In this document: in pieces, positions 39,546 to 47,927 of the stretch | Position numbering within the stretch: the stretch's first letter is position 1 | Layout of the letters: each line of letters opens with the position of its first letter | NCBI GenBank assembly: GCA_963817035.1 | Contig: CAWFMM010000003.1 | Location: 434,001 to 498,000, forward strand | Direction of reading: 5' to 3' | DNA length: 64,000 bases | Source of the DNA: AC-49 sp963817035 | GTDB lineage: Bacteria; Actinomycetota; Thermoleophilia; Solirubrobacterales; Solirubrobacteraceae | The notes under the pieces: model-generated | Told to the model about the DNA's origin: nothing | The model's database searches: none | Seen by the model: only the letters and a program-made list of their open reading frames with translations | Translations under genes and position numbers: made by a program

Positions 39546-41108
39546 TCAGGCCGGCGCCGCGCGCTCCGCCTCCCGTTCGCGCAGCTCGATCCGCCGGATC
39601 TTGCCGGTGAGCGTCTTGGGCAGATCGGCGACGAACTCGATCTTGCGCGGATAGGCGTAGGCCGACAGCCGCCCGCGGACGTGCGTCTGGATGTCGCGCG
39701 AGAGCTCCTCCGACGGCTCCTGGCCCTCGACGAGCACGATGAACGCCTTGACGACGTTGCCCTTGATCTCGTCGGGCGACGCGACGGCCGCAGCCTCGCG
39801 GACCGCCGGGTGCTCGAGGCACGCCGACTCGACCTCGAACGGGCCGATCCGGTAGCCGGCGGCGATGATCACGTCGTCAGCACGGCCGGCGTACCAGATG
39901 TAGCCGTCCGCGTCCTGGGTCGCCGCGTCCTTGGAGTGAAACCACTCGCCGCCGAACGTCTCACGGCCCGCCTCCTCGTTGTTCCAGAAGCCCAGTGGCC
40001 AGTGCGGGTTGGACCGCGCGCGCAGGCAGATCTCACCGCGCTCGCCCTGGGCCACCGGCTGTTCGTCCTCGTCGAGCAGCTGCACGTCCCAGCCCGGCAT
40101 CGGCTTGCCCATCGAGCCCTCGCGGACCTCCATGAACGGGAAGTTCGCGCACAGCGGGTAGGACTCCGTCAGCCCGTAGTAGTCGAGGACGGTGACCCCG
40201 TACTCGTCACGGAACCAGCGGATCGCCTCCGGGTTCAGCGGCTCGCCGGCGCTGCACACGCGGATGAAGCGCTGCGGGTAGCGCTCGCCGGCGTCCTCGA
40301 TCGCCATCATCGCCCGCATCGCCGTCGGGGTCGTGAACACGTGGGTGACCTCGTGGCGGCTGAGGAAATCGAGCTGGCCCTCGGGGTCGAAGCCACCCTG
40401 GCGTTGAAGCACGCACTGCACCGCCCCCAGGCGCCACGGGCCGAGCAGCGGCGCGATGCCGGCCGCCCACGCCCACTCACCCATGCCGTGGAAGCGAACG
40501 CCGTCGGAGACCTCGTGGCAGTAGGTGAACTCCTCGTGGGCGAGCAGGTAGCGATGCGCGTGGACGATCCCCTTGGCCAGCCCGGTCGTGCCCGAGGTGT
40601 AGTAGAGCTGCGCCGGATCGTCGGCCGCGGTGTCGGCGGTGACGAACTCGGTCGAGGCGCCGTCGAGCAGGCCGTCATCGAGGATCAGCAGCTGCTCGAC
40701 GAGCGACGGGTCGAAGCGCGACGCGTTGGCGCGATCGGTGACCAGGACCTTGGCGCCCGAGTCCTTGAGCCGATGGCGGATCCCGTCGTCGCCGTAGAGC
40801 ACCGACATCGACAGCAGCAGCGCCGCGTTCTTCCACACGCCGAAGAAGACCGCCGCGGTCTCGGGCGTCGGCGGCAGCACCACGGCGACGCGGTCGCCGC
40901 GCTGCACGCCGGCGGCCGCCAGCACGTTGGCGGCCTGGTTGGCGAGATCCTGAAGCTCGCCCCAGTTCACGTCGCGGCGCTCGCCGTCAAAGCGCTCCCA
41001 GACCATCGCCGGCTTGTCGCGCGGGTGCTTTTCGCAGACGTCCTGCGCGATGTTGTAGCGCTCGGGGACGTTCCAGGAATGGTCGGCGCAGGCCTGCTCG
41101 TACGTCAC
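39546..41108 (-). CDS. Acyl-CoA synthetase (AMP-forming, acetyl/medium-chain type)
   Basis: The 520-residue enzyme activates a carboxylic acid to its CoA thioester via an adenylate. Motifs: YYTSGTTGLAKGIVHAHRYL (P-loop), DYYGLTESYPLCANFP, WYAGRADDVIIAAGYRIGPF (hinge) and the late Lys in PKTLTGKIRRIELRE. The sequence is nearest to acetyl-CoA-synthetase-like and medium-chain ligases; the substrate is not clear. I chose GTG at 41108 because GAGGAG lies seven bases upstream; the longer frame to 41141 has no such site. It is divergent from the DsbA-like gene. Confidence 0.88.
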   Translation of the reverse strand: MTYEQACADHSWNVPERYNIAQDVCEKHPRDKPAMVWERFDGERRDVNWGELQDLANQAANVLAAAGVQRGDRVAVVLPPTPETAAVFFGVWKNAALLLSMSVLYGDDGIRHRLKDSGAKVLVTDRANASRFDPSLVEQLLILDDGLLDGASTEFVTADTAADDPAQLYYTSGTTGLAKGIVHAHRYLLAHEEFTYCHEVSDGVRFHGMGEWAWAAGIAPLLGPWRLGAVQCVLQRQGGFDPEGQLDFLSRHEVTHVFTTPTAMRAMMAIEDAGERYPQRFIRVCSAGEPLNPEAIRWFRDEYGVTVLDYYGLTESYPLCANFPFMEVREGSMGKPMPGWDVQLLDEDEQPVAQGERGEICLRARSNPHWPLGFWNNEEAGRETFGGEWFHSKDAATQDADGYIWYAGRADDVIIAAGYRIGPFEVESACLEHPAVREAAAVASPDEIKGNVVKAFIVLVEGQEPSEELSRDIQTHVRGRLSAYAYPRKIEFVADLPKTLTGKIRRIELREREAERAAPA

Positions 41109-41167
41109 GTTGTCGCTCCTCGTCGAAGGACCCGAGCCCACGGTACCGCTCCGGTAGCGTGCCTGTC

Positions 41168-42043
41168 ATGTCCCCAGTCACCGTGATTCACTTCACCGAT
41201 CCTGGCTGCCCGTGGGCCTGGTCAGCCACGCCATCGCTCGCCGTCCTGCGCTGGCGCTTCGGCAACCAGCTGACGTGGCGCCACGTGATGATCGGCCTGC
41301 GCGACGCCGACAGCGACACGCCGATCCCGGCCGGCTACACGCCCGAGCGCGCGGCGCTGGGCTGGCAGAGCTTCCGCCGTTTCGGCATGCCGTTCGCCCC
41401 GCAGCCCAAGTCGAAGGTCTCGGCCACATCACCGGCGTGCCGCGCGATCGTCGCCACGCGCCTGAACGCACCGGACCGCGAATGGGCCGTGCTGCGCGCG
41501 CTGCAGACGATGCAGTTCACGAGCGCGGGGCTGCTCGAGAACCCTGGGGATCTGCGCGACGCGCTGGCCCACGTTGGAGATCTCGACGCTGACGCGATCG
41601 TCGCCGCGATCGACAGCGACGCGGTGACCGAGGCCTATCAGGCCGACACCGCCGAGACGCGCCGCGCCGCCGGATCACCGACCGAGGCACAGGGCCGCCA
41701 CAGCACGCGCGACGGGCCGTCGCGCTACACGGCGCCGTCGGTGATCTTCGCCTCCGACGGCGACAGCATGGAGGTCGGCGGGTTCCAGCCGATGGAGGCC
41801 TACGACACCGCGCTGGCCAACCTCGACAAGTCGCTCGAGCGCCGCGAGCCGCCCGAGGATCCCGCCGAGCTGCTCGACGCGTTTCCCGACGGACTGTTCA
41901 CCGCCGAGGTCGCGGCGCTGCTTGCGGAGCGTCTCGCCCCGCTGGATCAGGTCGGCGCCGAGGCGGCGATGATCAAGGCGATGGCCGAAGGTAGGGCCCG
42001 TCGGGTTGCGGCGGGCGACAGCGCGCTGTGGGTGAAGGCGTAG
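41168..42043 (+). CDS. DsbA/FrnE-like thioredoxin-fold protein
   Basis: The 291-residue product begins MSPVTVIHFTDPGCPWAWSA, the strand and CXXW-type motif of DsbA-family proteins (2-hydroxychromene isomerase/FrnE branch), in which only the first Cys is kept. A helical insertion and SVIFASDGDSMEVGGFQPMEAYDTAL, which matches the cis-Pro/substrate loop region of the fold, follow. No signal peptide is seen, so it is cytoplasmic. The last 70 residues are an extra helical tail. The role is unknown beyond thiol or isomerase chemistry. Confidence 0.7.
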   Translation: MSPVTVIHFTDPGCPWAWSATPSLAVLRWRFGNQLTWRHVMIGLRDADSDTPIPAGYTPERAALGWQSFRRFGMPFAPQPKSKVSATSPACRAIVATRLNAPDREWAVLRALQTMQFTSAGLLENPGDLRDALAHVGDLDADAIVAAIDSDAVTEAYQADTAETRRAAGSPTEAQGRHSTRDGPSRYTAPSVIFASDGDSMEVGGFQPMEAYDTALANLDKSLERREPPEDPAELLDAFPDGLFTAEVAALLAERLAPLDQVGAEAAMIKAMAEGRARRVAAGDSALWVKA

Positions 42044-42110
42044 CGCGCAGGGTCCCGGGCGTTCGTGCCGGGCTCGGAACAGCCTGCGACGAGGGAGGGT
42101 GGGGGCCGGG

Positions 42111-42378
42111 CCTTGGGTGGCGGACCCTCGGGTTTTGCCTAGGCAAGTCGTGTCGGAATGGCTGAAAAATGCCACCGAGACGGACGTGCCCAATCCTTTG
42201 CGTGCTGTAGCACGCACGATGTTGGGCACGTCTGGCATTCAGGCCCGATCAGGCTCTCACCCGCCCCGAAACCGGCGAAGAAACACACGGAACACGCACG
42301 GACAGCGGAGAGACTCCCCCCTCCGCCACCGGCCCTGGGCGGGGCGGGCTCATTCTCTCCCTCGCCGCCGCTGTTCAG
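42111..42378. repeat. Dispersed intergenic repeat, copy B
   Basis: Second copy of the repeat at 31691-31947, same orientation. The central hairpin is kept (42184-42205 with 42210-42231, loop TGTA) but the left arm has changed bases, so the stem has mismatches. It fills most of the 367-bp gap 42044-42410 between two convergent genes, where a bidirectional terminator would be useful. No gene is seen inside. Confidence 0.75.
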
Positions 42379-42410
42379 AAGCCACCACCAACGAGACGAG
42401 CCCGCGGAAG

Positions 42411-43406
42411 CTACACCGCGTACAGCGTGCGCTCCGGCCGATCGTTGCGGCGGCGCTTGGCCGCGTAGAGCGAGACGTCGGCCTCGGCGTGCAGGACGAT
42501 CGGGTCGGCGACGCGCATCTGGCAACCGCCGAAGCTGACGTCGACGGGAACCTCCGCTGTCGCGTTGGCAGCGTCGAGGTGACGACGGATGCGGGCGGCG
42601 AGCGCGGGCAGGCCGTCGGCCTCGGTCTCCGGAAGCAGGATCGCGAACTCGTCGCCGCCGATGCGGAACGCCTCGTCGGTCCCGCGCACGGCGCGCAGCG
42701 CGGACGCGATCGTGATCAGCATCTCGTCGGCGCGGGCCTCGCCGAGGTTCTCGTTGTGCGCGGTGAAGTCATCGATGTCGAGCAGGACCAGCGACAGCGC
42801 GCGGTCGTGGCGGGCGGCGCGGGCGATCTCGGCGGCGAGGCGCTCGTCGTAGGCGCGGCGGTTGCCAAGACCCGTCAGCGCGTCCTCGCGGCTGGCGCGA
42901 CGACCCTGCTCGCAGGCCGCCGGATGCGACATCTGTGAGCTGATGACCTCGGCGAGCAGCGTGAGCAGATCCTGCTCGTCGGTGCCCAGCGCGCCAGGCT
43001 CGGAACGATAGATGGTGAGGACGCCCTCGACGATGGCCTCGTGGACGATCGGAGCACAGATGACCGAGACCGCACCGAGACGCCGGCTGGCCTGCCCGTC
43101 GACGCGGGGATCCTCGCGTGTGTCGTCACAGTGGATGACCTTCGCCTCGCGAATACACGTTCCGACCAGGCTCTCGGCGACCGCGGCGCGGCGGCCGATC
43201 TGGGGGGCAGCGATGCCGCAAGCGGCGCGATAGACGACCTGGTCGCCCTCGACCATCTGGACGAGCCCGCCGTCGGCGCCGGTGATCGTCATCGCCAGTT
43301 CGGAGACGAGATCGATGACGCCTTGGAGATCGAGACCCTTGGCGGCAATCTCGTTCTGCGTGCTGATGATGTCCCGTAGGACGGTGAGGTCGTTGGAGGT
43401 GGTCAC
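42411..43406 (-). CDS. GAF-GGDEF diguanylate cyclase
   Basis: The 331-residue product has an N-terminal GAF domain (about 12-160) and a GGDEF domain (about 172-331) that makes cyclic-di-GMP from two GTP. The active loop is FRIGGDEFAILLPETEADGL, intact. Five residues before it is RGTD, an RXXD inhibitory site, so product feedback is expected. DALTGLGNRRAYDERL marks the GGDEF start. The GAF ligand is unknown. The GTG start at 43406 lies 160 bp from the acs stop. Confidence 0.92.
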   Translation of the reverse strand: MTTSNDLTVLRDIISTQNEIAAKGLDLQGVIDLVSELAMTITGADGGLVQMVEGDQVVYRAACGIAAPQIGRRAAVAESLVGTCIREAKVIHCDDTREDPRVDGQASRRLGAVSVICAPIVHEAIVEGVLTIYRSEPGALGTDEQDLLTLLAEVISSQMSHPAACEQGRRASREDALTGLGNRRAYDERLAAEIARAARHDRALSLVLLDIDDFTAHNENLGEARADEMLITIASALRAVRGTDEAFRIGGDEFAILLPETEADGLPALAARIRRHLDAANATAEVPVDVSFGGCQMRVADPIVLHAEADVSLYAAKRRRNDRPERTLYAV

Positions 43407-43533
43407 GCCCCGTTCATCGTCCGCCGTCGAGGCTAATCGCGCCTACCTGGACGGATGTGCGGGTCGATGTTCTAGACACCGGGTGCCCAAACGTTCCCAG
43501 CCATGACCGAACCGTCACGTTGCCCCACATCCA

Positions 43534-43550
43534 GGAGTCATAGGGACTCC
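43534..43550. terminator. Hairpin downstream of acs
   Basis: GGAGTC (43534-43539) pairs with GACTCC (43545-43550) around ATAGG, 17 bp beyond the acs stop. There is no T-tract; termination is an inference from position. Confidence 0.3.
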
Positions 43551-43566
43551 CTGCAAACGCGCGGGA

Positions 43567-45549
43567 TCAGTCTTCGTCGGCCTGTCGGGATGCGATCCGA
43601 TCGCCGAGTTGAGCCATGACATCGGGATCGCGAAGCGTCGTGACGTCTCCGAGCTCCCGTCCCTCCGCGATGTCACGCAGAAGACGGCGCATGATCTTCC
43701 CCGAGCGGGTCTTCGGCAGGTCGTCGGCCCAGATGATCCGTTTGGGCCGCGCGAGCTTGCCGATCTTCACCGCGACGTGCTCGCGGATCTCGGTCACCAG
43801 CTCGTCGGTGCCGTCGAGATCGCCCTCGAGCGTGACGAACGCGGCGACCGACTGGCCGGTGTCCTCGTCGGCCTGCCCGATCACCGCCGCCTCGGCGACC
43901 TTCGGATGCGACACGATCGCCGACTCGATCTCGGCCGTCGACATGCGATGGCCCGAGACGTTGAGGACGTCGTCGACGCGCCCGATGACCCAGAAGTAGC
44001 CGTCAGGGTCGCGCTTGGAGGCGTCGCCGACGAGATACGTCTTCGGGCCCCACTTGGAGAAGTAGGTCTCCATGAAGCGGTCCTCGTCCTTGTAGAGCGT
44101 TCGCAGCATCCCCGGCCACGGCTTGCGCAGCGCGAGCAGGCCCTGGGTGCCGTCGTCGACCGGCTCGCCCTCCTGGGTCAGCACGGCGGCGTCGATCCCG
44201 GGCAGCGGCGTCCCGGCCGAGCCGGGCTTCGTGTACTGGGCGCCGGGGAGCGTCGTGATCATGATCGCGCCGGTCTCCGTCTGCCACCACGTGTCGACGA
44301 TCGGACAGCGCCCGCCGCCGATCACCTTGTGGTACCAGAGCCACGCCTTGGGGTTGATCGGCTCACCGACCGTCCCGAGCAGCCGGAGCTTGGACAGGTC
44401 ATGGCGCCTGGGGTACTCGGCCCCCCACTTGATGCACGAGCGGATCGCCGTCGGCGCGGTGTAGAAGATCGTCACGCCGTAGCGCTCGCACAGGTCCCAC
44501 CAGACGTCCTTGTCGGGGTAGTCCGGAGCGCCTTCGTACATCACCGAGGTCGCGCCGTTGGCCAGCGGTCCGTACACGATGTAGCTGTGGCCGGTGATCC
44601 AACCGACGTCGGCCGAGCAGAAGTACACGTCCTCCTCGGGCTTCAGGTCGAAGACGTGCTTGTGAGTCCATGCGACCTGGGTCAGGTAGCCGCCGGTCGT
44701 GTGGAGGATCCCCTTGGGCTTGGCCGTCGAGCCGCTCGAATAGAGGATGAACAGCGGGTGCTCGGAGTCCAGCGGCTCGGCGGCGCACTCGGCGTCGGCC
44801 GCCGCGAGCGCCTCGTGGAACCACACGTCGCGCCCGCCGGCCATCTCGCAGTCGACGCCGGTGTGCTGGACGACGAAGATCGTCTGCAGGTCGGCGAGCT
44901 CGCCCATCACCGCGTCGACGGACGCCTTGATCGGCGCGGTCTTGCCCTTGCGCCGCGCGCCGTCGACGGTCACCAGCGCCTTGGCCTGGGAGAACTCCAT
45001 GCGCTCCCTGACCGACTCGGCGCTGAAGCCGCCGAAGACGACGTTGTGCAGCGCGCCGATCCGCGCGCAGGCGAGCATCGCGACGACGACCTCGGGAATC
45101 ATCGGCAGGTAGATGCCGACGACGTCGCCGGCGCCGATGCCGCGGTCCTTCAGCGCGTTGGCGAAGCGCTGGGTGTCGGCGAGCAGCTGCGCGTAGGTGA
45201 TGTCGCGCTCCTCGCCCTCCTCCCCACGCCAGTGGAAGGCGACGCGGTCGCCGATGCCGGCGTTGACGTGGCGGTCGAGGCAGTTGTGCGAGACGTTCAG
45301 CTTGCCGCCGTCGAACCATGTGTAGAACGGCGGGTTGGAGTCGTCGAGGACGGAGTCGAAGTCGGTGAACCAATCGAGCGCATGAGCCTGCTTGGCCCAC
45401 CAGGCCTGTGGGTCGGCGGCGGCCGAGTCATGCTCGGACCGATCCCTGATCAGGGCCCGGGCGGCGAACTCCGCGGGCGACTCGAACTGCTCGATCTCGA
45501 GAAGCTCACCGAGATCTCGCTGAAGCGACGACTGCTCTTGCATGGACAT
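43567..45549 (-). CDS. acs: Acetyl-CoA synthetase
   Basis: Acs converts acetate, ATP and CoA to acetyl-CoA. The 660-residue product has the expected length and motifs: FTDFDSVLDDSNPPFYTWFD and GKLNVSHNCLDRHV near the N-terminus, ILYSSGSTAKPKGILHTTGG (P-loop), DTWWQTETGAIMITTLPG (acetate pocket with the key Trp), GRVDDVLNVSGHRMSTAEIE and the acetylatable Lys in LPKTRSGKIMRRLLRDIA. It is a single gene between the GGDEF gene and a membrane protein gene. A 701-codon antisense frame is a shadow. Confidence 0.96.
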   Translation of the reverse strand: MSMQEQSSLQRDLGELLEIEQFESPAEFAARALIRDRSEHDSAAADPQAWWAKQAHALDWFTDFDSVLDDSNPPFYTWFDGGKLNVSHNCLDRHVNAGIGDRVAFHWRGEEGEERDITYAQLLADTQRFANALKDRGIGAGDVVGIYLPMIPEVVVAMLACARIGALHNVVFGGFSAESVRERMEFSQAKALVTVDGARRKGKTAPIKASVDAVMGELADLQTIFVVQHTGVDCEMAGGRDVWFHEALAAADAECAAEPLDSEHPLFILYSSGSTAKPKGILHTTGGYLTQVAWTHKHVFDLKPEEDVYFCSADVGWITGHSYIVYGPLANGATSVMYEGAPDYPDKDVWWDLCERYGVTIFYTAPTAIRSCIKWGAEYPRRHDLSKLRLLGTVGEPINPKAWLWYHKVIGGGRCPIVDTWWQTETGAIMITTLPGAQYTKPGSAGTPLPGIDAAVLTQEGEPVDDGTQGLLALRKPWPGMLRTLYKDEDRFMETYFSKWGPKTYLVGDASKRDPDGYFWVIGRVDDVLNVSGHRMSTAEIESAIVSHPKVAEAAVIGQADEDTGQSVAAFVTLEGDLDGTDELVTEIREHVAVKIGKLARPKRIIWADDLPKTRSGKIMRRLLRDIAEGRELGDVTTLRDPDVMAQLGDRIASRQADED

Positions 45550-45585
45550 GCGCGCAGTCTGCCACCGCGCGCATCCGGGCGTCGC

Positions 45586-46551
45586 TCAGCGGCGCTTGCG
45601 CTTGCGCTTCTTCGACGACGGATGCGGCGCCGGCGTCGGAGCCCCGGCCGGAAGCGCCTCGGTCGTCGACGTGGTCGCCGGCGCGGGCTTGCTCGCGCGA
45701 CCACCGCGCGGTGACGAGCCACGACCGCCGCCGCCCTTGGCCGCCTCGCGCGCCTCGCGAACCTCCTGCGCCGTCGGCCACGGCTCGGCCTTGCCGCTTG
45801 CCCACGCGGGCGGGGCGCCGCCGGGCCAGTGACCCCCGATCAGCACCCCGACGCAGAGGAGCCAGATCACGAACACGAAGATCAGCAGTCCGCCGCCGAA
45901 CGCGAGCACGAACGCGACGCCGCTGATGATGCCCAGCGTGCCGACGAACTTCGTCAGCAGTCCACTGCGCATCGCGTTGAGCGACAGCAGCACGGTGCCG
46001 ACCGCGCTGAGTAACGCGGCAAAGAACGAAAGGTAGCTCGCGCCCTGGTTGAGGGAGTTCGAGCTCACGACGGCCTGAGCCGCGTCATGACTGAAGTCAT
46101 GACCGTGGACATAGGAGTGCGCGTGGGTCAGCTGGGCGACCTGCTGAACGATCGTCGTGACCGCCAGCAGGCCCAGGCCGATGAGGAGCACGTAGAGGAC
46201 CCAGCGCCGCAGCTCCGGCCGGCGCGCACGGGTGGCGCGGAACAGGAAGCCGAGGCCGAGGATCGACACGGCATAGCCGCCACCGGTCATCGCCGCGCCG
46301 AACAGCAGCGACGAGGAGCGCTCGAGGAGGAAGTGGTAGACCGGCGTGCGCAGGTCGGACTGCGCGATCGAGTTGGCGTGGCGCAGCGCGGTGAGCAGCG
46401 GCACCTGGGGCACGTTGCTGAGCGCGGCGGCCTGCGCGAACACGCCGATCAGCAGGACGAGCCCACCGACGACCGCGCCGGCGCTGGCCGTGCGCCGATG
46501 CTCGGCCTCCCAGGCCAGCGTCTCTTCGACGGGCGTCGTCTCGTCACTCAT
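45586..46551 (-). CDS. Multi-pass membrane protein with Lys/Arg-rich tail
   Basis: The 321-residue product has about six hydrophobic helices (near 25-45, 80-105, 115-138, 170-190, 200-218 and 218-240), then a long soluble tail rich in Ala, Pro and Gly ending in KKRKRKRR. A central loop has three His in HAHSYVHGHDF. I do not recognise the family; related proteins in Actinobacteria are uncharacterised. The acs start is 36 bp downstream of its stop. Confidence 0.7.
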   Translation of the reverse strand: MSDETTPVEETLAWEAEHRRTASAGAVVGGLVLLIGVFAQAAALSNVPQVPLLTALRHANSIAQSDLRTPVYHFLLERSSSLLFGAAMTGGGYAVSILGLGFLFRATRARRPELRRWVLYVLLIGLGLLAVTTIVQQVAQLTHAHSYVHGHDFSHDAAQAVVSSNSLNQGASYLSFFAALLSAVGTVLLSLNAMRSGLLTKFVGTLGIISGVAFVLAFGGGLLIFVFVIWLLCVGVLIGGHWPGGAPPAWASGKAEPWPTAQEVREAREAAKGGGGRGSSPRGGRASKPAPATTSTTEALPAGAPTPAPHPSSKKRKRKRR

Positions 46552-46566
46552 ACCGGGTACGGGTCC

Positions 46567-46773
46567 TTAGGTGCGTGATTCCACGGCCGGTGCGTCCAGA
46601 TGGCCGTTGATCGCCCCGACGGGGCGGGCGGGAACGTGATCGAGGTCGCGGGGCTCGACGATCCGCGATATCCGGTCCCCGGTCTGCAGCAGCAGATTGA
46701 GGAACGGCTCAGCGATGCGGAGTCCCGCTTCGATGCGCCCGCGCCATGCGAGTTGGGTGGGCGAAGGTGCCAC
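46567..46773 (-). CDS. Small conserved-looking protein downstream of the micro-protein
   Basis: The 68-residue frame starts with GTG (MAPSPTQLAWRGRIEAGLRI) and contains AEPFLNLLLQTGDRISRIVE, a likely amphipathic helix. It follows the 35-residue membrane protein gene by 12 bases and precedes the 45586-46551 gene by 15 bases, so it sits in an apparent operon. There is no recognisable domain. Support is from context and codon pattern only. Confidence 0.45.
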   Translation of the reverse strand: MAPSPTQLAWRGRIEAGLRIAEPFLNLLLQTGDRISRIVEPRDLDHVPARPVGAINGHLDAPAVESRT

Positions 46774-46785
46774 AGTGCGGCAATC

Positions 46786-46893
46786 CTACGGATCGTCGGG
46801 GTCTTCGCGTCGGAACCAGAACCACCAGATGCCGCCGAGCACGACAAATGACAGCGCCATGGCGACGCAGATGGCCACCTCAAGGACGATCAC
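46786..46893 (-). CDS. 35-residue membrane micro-protein
   Basis: GTG at 46893 overlaps the stop of the alpha/beta-hydrolase-like gene as GTGA. The product is one membrane helix, IVLEVAICVAMALSFVVLGG, then IWWFWFRREDPDDP with a Trp/Phe-rich interface and a charged end. The exact coupling overlap and the sharp hydrophobic-charged layout support a real gene. It may assist or anchor a partner protein; no family is recognised. Confidence 0.5.
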   Translation of the reverse strand: MIVLEVAICVAMALSFVVLGGIWWFWFRREDPDDP

Positions 46894-47633
46894 GAGGCCA
46901 GTGTAGAGGCGTCGAGCGCAGCCGCCGCGAGGTCGCCGTCGTCGCGGCGGGTGGCCGCGGGCAGCAGCTCGGCGAGCGCGTTGGCCGCCGCGGCGATCGT
47001 CAGTGGCGTGTCGGGGCCGGTCAGCAGCGTGATCGGAACGGTCATCGCGCGCAGCTGGGCGCGGGTGACCGGCCAGCTCGCCAGCCCGGCGTAATCGGCA
47101 AAGAACGCGCGATGGGCCGCACGCGCCCGGGCCAGCCGCGCGCCGTCGACGCCCTCGCCGAGCCATGCCTCGACGGCGGCCGGCGGCCCGCCACGCACGA
47201 GCGCCTGCTCGAGCGCCGCGCGCTGCTCGGAGAGCTCGGCCGTCGCTTCGGGGACGAACGCGAACGCCGGCGGCTCGGCGGCCACGACGGCACGGACGAG
47301 ACCCGGCTCCTGCATCAGAAGCTCCAGCGCGATCAGCGCGCCCCAGCCGTCGCCGACAACGAGCGCGGGCGCGGCGTCGAGCCCGCGCAGCAGCGCAACC
47401 GCGTCGAGCGCCTGCTCGGAGACCGTGGTCCCGTCGTAGGGCTCGGGCGCGCCGCTCTCGCCGTAGCCGCGGCGGTCGTAGGCGATCGCGCGTCCACCGC
47501 TCGCGGCGAGCGCCGTGGCGAGCGGCTCGAGCGCCTGGGCGTCGGCGGCGATCCCGTGGATCAGCAGGACGGCGGGGCCGTCGCCGTACTCGCGGTAGGT
47601 CAGCTCCACTCCGGAGCCTTCGATCGTCGCCAT
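46890..47633 (-). CDS. Alpha/beta-hydrolase-fold protein lacking the catalytic Ser and His
   Basis: The 247-residue product has the fold landmarks VLLIHGIAADAQALEPLATA (oxyanion strand), IAYDRRGYGESGAPEPYDG and VPITLLTGPDTPLT (acid position). The nucleophile elbow, normally GHSXG, reads VVGDGWGALIAL, with Gly in place of Ser. The late His loop is replaced by AATRRDDGDL. It is therefore probably not an ordinary hydrolase. TACCTT seven bases before the ATG at 47633 suggests a leaderless start, divergent from a small gene at 47661. It heads a run with two very small genes. Confidence 0.78.
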   Translation of the reverse strand: MATIEGSGVELTYREYGDGPAVLLIHGIAADAQALEPLATALAASGGRAIAYDRRGYGESGAPEPYDGTTVSEQALDAVALLRGLDAAPALVVGDGWGALIALELLMQEPGLVRAVVAAEPPAFAFVPEATAELSEQRAALEQALVRGGPPAAVEAWLGEGVDGARLARARAAHRAFFADYAGLASWPVTRAQLRAMTVPITLLTGPDTPLTIAAAANALAELLPAATRRDDGDLAAAALDASTLAS

Positions 47634-47640
47634 GGCGAAC

Positions 47641-47646
47641 AAGGTA
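47641..47646 (-). promoter_or_regulatory. Candidate -10 hexamer TACCTT for the hydrolase-like gene
   Basis: TACCTT ends seven bases before the ATG at 47633, the same hexamer and spacing as before the TolB-like gene. Confidence 0.4.
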
Positions 47647-47648
47647 GC

Positions 47649-47654
47649 TACGAT
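47649..47654 (+). promoter_or_regulatory. Candidate -10 hexamer TACGAT for the 88-residue protein gene
   Basis: TACGAT ends six bases before the ATG at 47661. It lies only two bases from the divergent hexamer at 47641-47646, so the two promoters would be back to back and mutually exclusive in occupancy. Confidence 0.4.
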
Positions 47655-47660
47655 CTGACG

Positions 47661-47927
47661 ATGGAAGGTTTCGAAGGGATGTTCGGTGACCCCGAGGAGA
47701 TGCAGCGCCGGCTGGCCGAGTTCGCCGCCTCGATGCAGCAGCAGCAGGGGCTGGCGTGGGCCGACAACGCGATCCAGCTGGCGGTTTCGATGACCGTCGC
47801 GGCGATCAACCGAATCAACGTTCAGGGCACGACGAGCGAGCAGGCCGAGCAGATCCGCTCGGTCATGGCGATCGTCTTCCCTGAGGCGGTCGCTCTCGTG
47901 CGCGAGGCGCGCCAGGGTCTGCAATAG
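47661..47927 (+). CDS. Small helical protein of unknown function
   Basis: The 88-residue product, MEGFEGMFGDPEEMQRRLAE and on, is rich in Gln and Met with predicted helices (FAASMQQQQGLAWADNAIQL, EQAEQIRSVMAIVFPEAVAL). It is soluble and has no cysteines. The ATG at 47661 has TACGAT six bases upstream. Its last 65 bases overlap the 3' end of the convergent membrane-protein gene at 47863-48903. I do not recognise the family. Confidence 0.6.
   Translation: MEGFEGMFGDPEEMQRRLAEFAASMQQQQGLAWADNAIQLAVSMTVAAINRINVQGTTSEQAEQIRSVMAIVFPEAVALVREARQGLQ

Noticed and set aside
43609..45714. 701-codon plus-strand frame opposite acs
   Set aside because: Antisense to a complete acetyl-CoA synthetase; composition is typical of a high-GC shadow.
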